Assembly: GCA_016741995.1 (NCBI GenBank)
Contig: JACVCO010000014.1
Span: forward strand, 1-64,000
DNA length: 64,000 nt
Source of the DNA: Hydrogenophaga sp.
Lineage (GTDB): Bacteria; Pseudomonadota; Gammaproteobacteria; Burkholderiales; Burkholderiaceae_C
Direction: 5' to 3'
The notes under the pieces are model-generated. The model saw nothing but the letters and a program-made list of their open reading frames with translations, made no database searches and was not told the origin of the DNA. Below are positions 57,927 through 64,000 of this stretch, piece by piece; position 1 is the stretch's first letter; the number at the start of each line of letters is the position of its first letter. Made by a program: the position numbers and the translations under genes.

Positions 57927-58382
57927 TCAGGCCTTGGGGGGCGGCGCGAACAAGGGGTGGATGGAGCTGTTCTTGGCGTCGAAGACCTCGTGGCCTTCGT
58001 CCACCTGCGCGGTGATGCCGATGGCGCGCGTGGCCAGGTGCGTGGCGAAGTGCGCCTTGCACACGGTCTCGATGGTCTCGCCCGTGCGCCGGTGCACCTC
58101 GGCGCTGCGGCCCTTGGCCATGCGCAGGTTCAGGTAGACGAAGGCGTAGTCGCCACCGCGGCCCGCGGCCTCGCCGGCCGCACCGCCGTCGGCGATGGCC
58201 CAGTGCGCGGCCGGGAACGCCAGCACGCGCGTGCCGCCGGTGGGAAAGACCTGGCGGTCCTGCTCGTCGCGCACGGTGAGCAAGGCATCGCAGAGGCGGC
58301 GGCACAGCGCGCGCATGTCGGTGCCGCCGTCGGCGGGTGGGTGATCGAGATTGCCGCTGTAGAGGATGACGAGGTGGGGCAT
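57927..58382 (-). CDS. hpaF: 5-carboxymethyl-2-hydroxymuconate delta-isomerase
   Basis: Isomerises 5-carboxymethyl-2-hydroxymuconate. After Met removal the protein begins with Pro, the catalytic base of this tautomerase-like family (MPHLVILYSGNLDH). At 151 residues it is somewhat longer than the ~125-residue E. coli enzyme. It is 7 nt after hpaD. An open frame extends upstream but lacks a ribosome binding site. Confidence 0.9.
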   Translation of the reverse strand: MPHLVILYSGNLDHPPADGGTDMRALCRRLCDALLTVRDEQDRQVFPTGGTRVLAFPAAHWAIADGGAAGEAAGRGGDYAFVYLNLRMAKGRSAEVHRRTGETIETVCKAHFATHLATRAIGITAQVDEGHEVFDAKNSSIHPLFAPPPKA

Positions 58383-58389
58383 GGCGGGT

Positions 58390-59313
58390 TCACAAACGCG
58401 AGACGGCCTGGAAGCCCTGCGCCGACGAGGCCTGCGGCGCGGGGATGGCGTGGCCGGTGACGGGCGTGACGGGGAACACGATGTTGATCTGCCCCGTGCC
58501 CGAAGCACCGAAGTACGGCGTGATGACCTCGCCCTGCCCGCGGTACTCGCTCCAGCCCAGGGCGCCGAGCATCATGGCCGTGTCGTGCATGAAGCCTTCG
58601 CCATGCCCCTTGACGGCGTACTCGGGCAGCATTTCGCAGAAGGCCTTCCACTCGCCGGCCTGCCACAGGCGCACCACCTCGTGATCCATGGTCTCCAGGA
58701 AGGGGCTCCAGAGCTTGAAGGCGTATTCGGGCGCCAGGCCGTTCTGCGCGAAGCGGTGGCTGAGCGAGCCGCTGGCGAGGATGGCGACGGTGCCGTCGTA
58801 CTCGTCTTCGATGGCCCGGCGAATGGCCCAGCCCAGGCGCGCGCTGTCGTTGAGGTAGTGGGCCATGCACAGGGCCGACACCGACACCACCTTGAAATGC
58901 TGGTCGGCATTCATGTAGCGCATGGGCACGATGGTGCCGTACTCCGGTGCCAGGGTGGTGGCGTCGTGCGCCAGCGTGTCCACCCCCAGGCCGTTGGCCA
59001 CCTTGGCCAGCAGCCGGCCCAGACCGGGGTTGCCCGGGATGGCGTAGGGCATGTTGCTGATGAAGTGCGGCAACTCGTTGCTGGTGTAGTTGCCCGCCCA
59101 CTGCCCGGCGCAGTTGATGTGGTAGCTGGCATTGACGAGCCAGTGGGTGTCGAAGATGACGATGCTGTCGACGCCCAGATCGCGGCAACGCTGGCCAATG
59201 GCCTTGAGGCCGTCGATGGCGTCCTGGCGCGTGCCCTTGCGCGGCCCATCGAACTCGCTCATGACGATGGAGGGAACGTGGGTGACCTTTGCCACCAGTG
59301 CCAGCTTGCCCAT
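58390..59313 (-). CDS. hpaD: 3,4-dihydroxyphenylacetate 2,3-dioxygenase (LigB-type)
   Basis: Extradiol ring-cleaving dioxygenase acting on homoprotocatechuate. The 307-residue class III (LigB) protein has the iron-ligand region KVTHVPSIVMSEFDG and SIVIFDTHWLVNASYHINCA, LASGSLSHRFAQNG as the catalytic-His segment, and GQINIVFPVTPVTG at the end. It is the key step of the cluster. Confidence 0.94.
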   Translation of the reverse strand: MGKLALVAKVTHVPSIVMSEFDGPRKGTRQDAIDGLKAIGQRCRDLGVDSIVIFDTHWLVNASYHINCAGQWAGNYTSNELPHFISNMPYAIPGNPGLGRLLAKVANGLGVDTLAHDATTLAPEYGTIVPMRYMNADQHFKVVSVSALCMAHYLNDSARLGWAIRRAIEDEYDGTVAILASGSLSHRFAQNGLAPEYAFKLWSPFLETMDHEVVRLWQAGEWKAFCEMLPEYAVKGHGEGFMHDTAMMLGALGWSEYRGQGEVITPYFGASGTGQINIVFPVTPVTGHAIPAPQASSAQGFQAVSRL

Positions 59314-59341
59314 GGGTCTTGTCTCCTGCGGTGCGGGCGCT

Positions 59342-60814
59342 TCACACGCCCCAATGCGGAATGTGGTGTGACCCCAGCGACACCGCCACGTTCTTGGGTT
59401 CCAGAAAGACTTCGTAACTCCAGGTGCCGCCTTCGCGCCCCGTGCCCGAGGCCTTGGTGCCGCCGAAGGGCTGGCGCAGGTCGCGCACGTTCTGCGAGTT
59501 CACGAAGCACATGCCGGCCTCGATGGCCGCGGCCACGCGGTGCGCCTTGCCCAGGTTCTCCGTCCACACGTAGCTGGAGAGGCCGTACTGGATGTCGTTG
59601 GCCAGGGCGATCGCGTGGGCCTCGTCCTTGAACGGGATCAAGCAGGCCACGGGGCCGAAGATTTCTTCCTGCGCGATCTTCATGCGGTTGTCCACGTCGG
59701 CGAACACCGTGGGCCAGACGAAGTTGCCTTTGCTCACGCGCGCCGACAGTTCGGGCACGTACGAAGGCCGGTCGAGCCCGCCGCACAGCATCGTGGCGCC
59801 CTCCTTCGGGCCGAGCTCGATGTAGCTGCGCACCTTGGCCAGGTGGGCCTGGCTGATCATGGGGCCGACGATGGTTTTCTCGTCCTGCGGGTCGCCCACC
59901 ACGATCTTCTTCGCGCGCTCGGCGAACTTCTGTGCGAAGTCGGCGTAGATGCTTTGCTGCACCAGGATGCGGCTGCCCGCGGTGCAACGCTCGCCGTTGT
60001 TGCTGAAGATCATGAACACCGCGGCGTCGAGCGCGCGGTCGAGGTCGGCGTCGTCGAAGATCACGAACGGGCTCTTGCCGCCGAGCTCCATGCTGAACTT
60101 CTTCAGGCCCGCGGTCTTCACGATGCGGTTGCCGGTGGCGGTGGATCCGGTGAAGCTGATGGCGCGCACGTCGGGGTGGGCGCACAAGGGTTCGCCCGCG
60201 TCGCGGCCGAAGCCGTGCACGATGTTGAGCACGCCCGGCGGCACACCGGCTTCGAGCGCGAGCTCGCCCAGGCGCGCGGCCGTCATGGGCGAGAGCTCGC
60301 TCATCTTGAGCACCGCGGTGTTGCCGAAGGCCAGGCAGGGCGCGGTCTTCCAGGTGGCCGTCATGAAGGGCACGTTCCACGGGCTGATGAGCGCGCACAC
60401 GCCCACCGGGTGGAACAGCGTGTAGTTCAGGTGCGTGGGCGTGGGGTAGGTGTGGCCGTCCACGCGCACGCACATCTCGGCGAAGTAGCTGAAGTTGTCG
60501 GCCGCGCGCGGCACCAGCTGCTTGCCCGTCTGTGAAATGGTCTGGCCGGTGTCGTCGGTTTCGGTGCGCGCGAGCTCGGGCACGTGCTTCGCGATGAGCT
60601 CGCCCAGCTTGCGCACGATGGCCGCGCGCTCGGTGGCGGGCCGGCCGGCCCAAGCGGGGAAGGCGTCCTTCGCGGCCTGCACGGCGGCGTTCACTTCGGC
60701 CTCGCCACCCGCGGCCACGTCGGCCAGGGTCTCCTGCGTGGCGGGGTTGGTGGATTCGAAGCGCGCGGCGCTGGCGACGGCCTGGCCGTTGATGAGGTGC
60801 TGGATCGTGGTCAT
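59342..60814 (-). CDS. hpaE: 5-carboxymethyl-2-hydroxymuconate semialdehyde dehydrogenase
   Basis: NAD-dependent oxidation of the ring-cleavage aldehyde. The 490-residue aldehyde dehydrogenase has the NAD loop FTGSTATGNRIVK, the base Glu in MELGGKSPFVIFDD, and the catalytic Cys in FSNNGERCTAGSRILV. EEIFGPVACLIPF is the C-terminal block. The HpaE name comes from its place between hpaG2 and hpaD. Confidence 0.95.
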   Translation of the reverse strand: MTTIQHLINGQAVASAARFESTNPATQETLADVAAGGEAEVNAAVQAAKDAFPAWAGRPATERAAIVRKLGELIAKHVPELARTETDDTGQTISQTGKQLVPRAADNFSYFAEMCVRVDGHTYPTPTHLNYTLFHPVGVCALISPWNVPFMTATWKTAPCLAFGNTAVLKMSELSPMTAARLGELALEAGVPPGVLNIVHGFGRDAGEPLCAHPDVRAISFTGSTATGNRIVKTAGLKKFSMELGGKSPFVIFDDADLDRALDAAVFMIFSNNGERCTAGSRILVQQSIYADFAQKFAERAKKIVVGDPQDEKTIVGPMISQAHLAKVRSYIELGPKEGATMLCGGLDRPSYVPELSARVSKGNFVWPTVFADVDNRMKIAQEEIFGPVACLIPFKDEAHAIALANDIQYGLSSYVWTENLGKAHRVAAAIEAGMCFVNSQNVRDLRQPFGGTKASGTGREGGTWSYEVFLEPKNVAVSLGSHHIPHWGV

Positions 60815-60821
60815 GGGGTGG

Positions 60822-61586
60822 TCACGCGGCGGTGATGGTGTTGTGCAGGTCGCCGATGCCGTCGATGGACGTGATCACCACGTCACCGGGCTGGCAGTCG
60901 ACCACGCCGTCGGGCGTGCCGGTGAGGATGAGATCGCCGGGGTTCAGGGTCATGAAGGACGTGAAGTACTCGATCAATGTGGCGATGTCGAACACCATGT
61001 CGCGCGTGTTGCCGCTTTGCGTGACGGCGCCATTCACGGTGGTCTGCAAGGCCAGGTTCATGGGATCAGCGATGTCGGCCGCGTCCACCAGCCAGGGGCC
61101 GATGGGCGTGCCCGTATCGCGGTTCTTCACGCGCAGGTTCGGGCGGTACCAGTTCTCGAGGTAGTCGCGCACGGCGTAGTCGTTGGCCACTGTGTAGCCG
61201 GCAATGAAGTCGTACGCGTCGTCGCGCTTCACGTGCTTCGCGGTGCGGCCGATCACCGCCGCGAGTTCGCATTCGTAGTGCATGTTCTGCACGCCCGCGG
61301 GCCGCACGGTGTGGCCGCGGTGGCCGATGAGAGAGGCCTCGCCCTTGGCGAAGGCCAGCGGCTCGGTGGGCGGCTTGAACGCGAGTTCCTTCGCGTGGTC
61401 GGCGTAGTTCAGGCCCAGCGCGAGCACGGTGCGCGCGCGCGGCACGGGGGCCAGCGGCGGCAGCCAGACCACCTCGTCGAAGCCGACGCGGCGGCCCTTG
61501 AACGCGGGCGTGAGCAGCTCGAGCTGGCCGTCGCTCTCCACGGCGTCGTGCACGGCGCCGGCCCAGGCGATGCGGGCGCGCTTCAT
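60822..61586 (-). CDS. hpaG2: Homoprotocatechuate isomerase/decarboxylase, subunit or domain G2
   Basis: Half of the HpaG/HpcE isomerase-decarboxylase that processes 5-oxopent-3-ene-1,2,5-tricarboxylate. It is a 254-residue FAH-fold protein with ALGLNYADHAKELAFKPPTE, MHYECELAAVIGRTAKH (metal Glu pair), DYAVRDYLENWYRPNLRVKN and LTGTPDGVVDCQPGDVVIT. In E. coli both halves are fused; here they are separate genes overlapping as ATGA. Confidence 0.93.
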   Translation of the reverse strand: MKRARIAWAGAVHDAVESDGQLELLTPAFKGRRVGFDEVVWLPPLAPVPRARTVLALGLNYADHAKELAFKPPTEPLAFAKGEASLIGHRGHTVRPAGVQNMHYECELAAVIGRTAKHVKRDDAYDFIAGYTVANDYAVRDYLENWYRPNLRVKNRDTGTPIGPWLVDAADIADPMNLALQTTVNGAVTQSGNTRDMVFDIATLIEYFTSFMTLNPGDLILTGTPDGVVDCQPGDVVITSIDGIGDLHNTITAA

Positions 61587-62227
61587 GCCGGCACCTCTTC
61601 TTCAAAGCGCTGCAGAACGGGTTTGAGCCCGGGCGCGCTGACCTCGACGGCGTCGCCGGCCGCCACGCGCGGCCGCGTGCCATCGGGCAAGGCCTCGCTG
61701 CCCACCAGCAGCACATCACCAGGTTGCAGCGTCATGAATTCCGCCACGTCGCGCAACAGCGCGGGGATGTCGCGCACCAAGTCGCGCAGGGTGGTGGTCT
61801 GCTTGTGCACGCCGTGGATGCGCAGCTCGATTTCCAACAAGGCCAGGCCATCGAGCCCGCCGAGCGCCGCCAGCGGCGTGGGTTCCAGCGGCAGGCCGAG
61901 GAAGCCGTCGCGGTTGCGGAACCTCATGGGCGGGCGGTAGTAGCTCGCGTGCGCCACGCTCACGTCGTTCACCAGCAGCGCGTGCGAGGGCTGGCCGTCG
62001 CCGCCGATCAACAGGCCCAGGCTGGCCGCGGCCTCCACGGCCTCGCCCGTGGGCAGTGCCACCGCGGTACCGTGCGGCGCGAAGGTGTTGGCGGTTTTCA
62101 CGTACAGCACCGGCGCTTTCGGTGGGGCGAGGTAAGGCTTGTCCTGCATGCGCGGCTGCCACTGCGCCCATTCGCCGCGGAAGTTGAGCAAGGTGCCGTA
62201 GACCGTGCCTGGGGGAGTCCAGCTCAT
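61583..62227 (-). CDS. hpaG1: Homoprotocatechuate isomerase/decarboxylase, subunit or domain G1
   Basis: Partner of HpaG2. The 214-residue FAH-fold protein begins MSWTPPGTVYGTLLNFRGEW and has PVLYVKTANTFAPHG, GLLIGGDGQPSHALLVNDVS and GDVLLVGSEALPDGTRPRVA. It overlaps hpaR and hpaG2 by 4 nt each (ATGA), so the operon starts with hpaR. Confidence 0.92.
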   Translation of the reverse strand: MSWTPPGTVYGTLLNFRGEWAQWQPRMQDKPYLAPPKAPVLYVKTANTFAPHGTAVALPTGEAVEAAASLGLLIGGDGQPSHALLVNDVSVAHASYYRPPMRFRNRDGFLGLPLEPTPLAALGGLDGLALLEIELRIHGVHKQTTTLRDLVRDIPALLRDVAEFMTLQPGDVLLVGSEALPDGTRPRVAAGDAVEVSAPGLKPVLQRFEEEVPA

Positions 62228-62700
62228 GCCGCTTCCTCGTCGATCGGTTCGTCCACGCCGCCCTCCAGGGCAATCACCTCGTCGAGCAAGGCATAGAGCT
62301 GCGCGAGCCGCGCCTTGCTCAGGCGCTGCTCCAGCCAGCCGTAGTGCGCCTCGATGGTGGCCGAGAGCTTGCGCACGAGCTTGAGGCCCGCGGGCGTGGC
62401 GCGCACCACGGTGCGCCGCGCGTCCTGGCTGCAACGCTCGCGGGTGATGAGCCCGTCGCGTTCCATGCGGGTGAGCACACCGCTGAGGCTGGGCCCCAGC
62501 AGAAAGGCTTCGCGCGCGATGCGGCCGGTTTCGATGCCCGCCGGGTCGCGCGCGTGCTCACCGAGCACGCGCAGCACGCGCCACTGCTGGTCGCTCAGGC
62601 CGTGCTCGCGCAGGCTGGGGCGGGTGTGCTGCATCACGGCCTCGCGCGCCTGCAGCAGCAGGCGTGGCAGGTTGCGGTGGGTGAAGGCGGTGCCGGGCAT
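62224..62700 (-). CDS. hpaR: Homoprotocatechuate operon repressor HpaR (MarR family)
   Basis: A 158-residue MarR-family winged-helix protein. LREHGLSDQQWRVLRVLGEH is typical of HpaR, followed by the recognition/wing region PSLSGVLTRMERDGLITRER, then CSQDARRTVVRATPAGLKL. It is the first gene of the hpa run. A perfect 9-bp inverted repeat lies 8 nt upstream of its start, and HpaR probably binds it to repress itself and the pathway until the aromatic is present. Confidence 0.92.
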   Translation of the reverse strand: MPGTAFTHRNLPRLLLQAREAVMQHTRPSLREHGLSDQQWRVLRVLGEHARDPAGIETGRIAREAFLLGPSLSGVLTRMERDGLITRERCSQDARRTVVRATPAGLKLVRKLSATIEAHYGWLEQRLSKARLAQLYALLDEVIALEGGVDEPIDEEAA

Positions 62701-62708
62701 GCGGTCGA

Positions 62709-62728
62709 TTATTTAACAAGTTAAATAA
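62709..62728. promoter_or_regulatory. Palindromic operator upstream of hpaR
   Basis: Perfect 9-bp arms TTATTTAAC and GTTAAATAA flank an AA centre. The AT-rich block stands out in this GC-rich genome and has MarR-site geometry. It sits 8 nt from the hpaR start and 61 nt from the nitronate monooxygenase start, so it could control both directions. HpaR binding is inferred. Confidence 0.75.
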
Positions 62729-62789
62729 AACGGCAACGCCACCAACCCTCCCGCACGTGGGTGTTTTCCCTGAGATCAGAATCGCGCCC

Positions 62790-63830
62790 ATGAACCGATT
62801 GACCACACTGCTGGGCACGCGCTGGCCCCTGATTCAGGCGCCCATGGCCGGTGTGCAGGACGCGGGCCTGGCGATCGCCGCGGGCGCGGCCGGCGCCCTG
62901 GGCTCGCTGCCCTGCGCGATGCTCGCGCCCGACGCGCTGCAGCGCGAACTGCAACGACTGGCCGAGGCCGGGCGGCCGTACAACGTGAACTTCTTCTGCC
63001 ACACGCCGCCCGAGCCCGACGCGGCGCGCGAGGCCGCGTGGCGCGCCGCACTGGCGCCCTATTACGCCGAGATCGGGCAGGACGTGAACGCCGTGCCCGC
63101 GGGCGCGGGCCGCCTGCCCTTCAGCGCCGCGGCGGCCGACGTGCTCGAACCCTTCAAGCCGCGCGTGGTCAGCTTCCACTTCGGCCTGCCTTCACCCGCG
63201 CTGCTGGCGCGCGTGAAGGCCTGGGGTGCGGTGGTGTTGAGCTCGGCCACCACGGTGGACGAAGCGCGGTGGCTCGAAGCGCAGGGCGTGGACGCCGTGA
63301 TCGCGCAGGGCCTGGAGGCTGGCGGGCACCGTGGGCATTTCCTGGACCACGACCTGACCTTGCAGACCGGCACCTTCGCGCTGTTGCCGCAGACCAAGGC
63401 CGCGGTGCGCGTGCCGGTGATCGCGGCCGGTGGCATTGCCGATGCCGCGGGTGTGCGCGCGGCCATGGCCCTGGGCGCCGACGGCGTGCAGGTGGGCACG
63501 GCCTACCTGTGCAGCGACGAAGCCACCACCAGCGCGCTGCACCGCGCCACGCTGCAGAGCGAAGCCGCGCGGCACACGCAGCTCACCACGCTGTTCACGG
63601 GCCGGCCGGCGCGGGGCATACCCAACCGCGTGATGCGCGAGCTCGGCGCGCTGCAGAACGCGGCGCCCGAATTCCCGCTCGCCACGGCCGCGATCGCGCC
63701 ATTGCGGGCGCACTGGGAAAAGCAGGGCAAAGGCGATTTCTCGCCGCTGTGGTCGGGGCAGAACACCCGCGGTTGCCGCTCGACGCCCGCGGCGGCGATC
63801 ACGGCCGCCCTGGCCGAAGGCTTCGCTTAA
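62790..63830 (+). CDS. Nitronate monooxygenase (2-nitropropane dioxygenase family)
   Basis: A 346-residue FMN TIM-barrel oxidase. LGTRWPLIQAPMAGVQDAGL is the N-terminal FMN block, AVIAQGLEAGGHRGHFL holds the catalytic His of the class I type, and VIAAGGIADAAGVRAAMALG and GADGVQVGTAYL bind FMN phosphate. It oxidises alkyl nitronates such as propionate-3-nitronate. ATG 62790 gives the standard start. It shares the hpaR intergenic region and ends 1 nt into the convergent gene. Confidence 0.92.
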   Translation: MNRLTTLLGTRWPLIQAPMAGVQDAGLAIAAGAAGALGSLPCAMLAPDALQRELQRLAEAGRPYNVNFFCHTPPEPDAAREAAWRAALAPYYAEIGQDVNAVPAGAGRLPFSAAAADVLEPFKPRVVSFHFGLPSPALLARVKAWGAVVLSSATTVDEARWLEAQGVDAVIAQGLEAGGHRGHFLDHDLTLQTGTFALLPQTKAAVRVPVIAAGGIADAAGVRAAMALGADGVQVGTAYLCSDEATTSALHRATLQSEAARHTQLTTLFTGRPARGIPNRVMRELGALQNAAPEFPLATAAIAPLRAHWEKQGKGDFSPLWSGQNTRGCRSTPAAAITAALAEGFA

Positions 63831-64000
63831 GCCGCGGGGCCGACCACCGCCACCAGCGTGTCGGTGCGGTCCATGGCGGCCAGGCTCTGGGCGTAGGCCG
63901 CCACCAGCGCCGGGTCTTCCAGTTCGGGCCACCTGGCGTGGCCACCGGGCTTGCCGTGGCGCAGCCAGTACTGGTGGTTGGCCAGCGAATAGCGCTGCAC
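63827..64000 (-). CDS. C-terminal fragment of an unidentified protein
   Basis: The last 57 codons of a minus-strand gene cut by the window edge. It reads VQRYSLANHQYWLRHGKPGG through the ending MDRTDTLVAVVGPAA and stops at TAA. The frame is open to the edge and uses the GC-rich codons of its neighbours. No family is recognised. It is convergent with the nitronate monooxygenase, overlapping by 3 nt. Confidence 0.55.
   Translation of the reverse strand: MQRYSLANHQYWLRHGKPGGHARWPELEDPALVAAYAQSLAAMDRTDTLVAVVGPAA

Overview
The window reads as chromosome of a high-GC betaproteobacterium of the Comamonadaceae type (Hydrogenophaga/Acidovorax-like). The family assignment is an inference from gene content: a tRNA-Tyr/Gly/Thr-tuf array, trpE-trpG and trpD-trpC in one run, lptA-lptB-rpoN, a membrane 'Gcr recombinase' protein next to thiL/pgpA, TRAP-type uptake systems, CaiB-type CoA transferase, and a homoprotocatechuate meta-cleavage operon. 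Genes are tightly packed, and most neighbouring co-directional genes overlap by ATGA, GTGA or TGATG. There is no rRNA, prophage, insertion sequence or CRISPR array.

Layout. 1-560: start of tuf (EF-Tu) and three tRNAs, minus strand. 556-7176: tryptophan run, minus strand, read trpL leader, trpE, trpG, ltaE, LysE-type exporter, trpD, trpC, ung. 7320-9749: chalcone-isomerase-like secreted protein, rpe-gph, apaG. 9758-16091: plus-strand run of the membrane Gcr protein, thiL, pgpA, pncC, AlkC-like glycosylase, DUF3597 protein and a GST. 16073-19868: cyclase-family hydrolase plus a TRAP transporter whose large permease is frameshifted. 20012-22848: SEC-C protein, a small protein with a strong ribosome binding site, FMN glutamate-synthase-like protein. 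22858-31691, minus strand: a YwqK-like protein, PIN nuclease, THUMP methyltransferase, rpoN, lptB, lptA, dsbA-like gene, SPOR protein, argS. 31701-35768: lysine module (ArgP-type regulator, LysE exporter, DavB-like monooxygenase, DavA-like amidase). 35750-40987: LysR, CoA transferase, haloacid dehalogenase, malate synthase G with a clear terminator. 41021-44487: degenerate histidine-kinase-like protein diverging from hemB, then corA. 44512-52132: small catabolic genes (GST, amidohydrolase, dienelactone hydrolase, 2-hydroxychromene-2-carboxylate isomerase, SDR, MaoC, Rieske oxygenase with an orphan TRAP binding protein), marC and a 2H phosphoesterase. 52225-54320: two lipoproteins behind a 22-bp palindrome, and a LuxR-type regulator. 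54362-62700: ketopantoate-reductase-like and class II aldolase genes followed (reading upstream) by hpaI, H, F, D, E, G2, G1 and hpaR. 62709-62728: palindromic operator. 62790 to the end: nitronate monooxygenase and the tail of an unidentified gene.

Functional logic. The hpa genes take homoprotocatechuate through ring cleavage, dehydrogenation, isomerisation/decarboxylation, hydration and aldol cleavage to succinic semialdehyde and pyruvate. HpaR probably binds the operator upstream. The lysine module pairs export with the monooxygenase/amidase route to 5-aminovalerate. The trp run has a short upstream open frame with a Trp-Pro-Trp stretch just after an extended -10 promoter, which suggests attenuation from a leaderless leader peptide. 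The strongest leads are this trp leader, the lysine export/degradation module, the 22-bp palindrome at the lipoprotein promoter, the rpoN-linked chain ending in PIN and YwqK proteins, and a histidine-kinase-like protein lacking its phospho-acceptor histidine.
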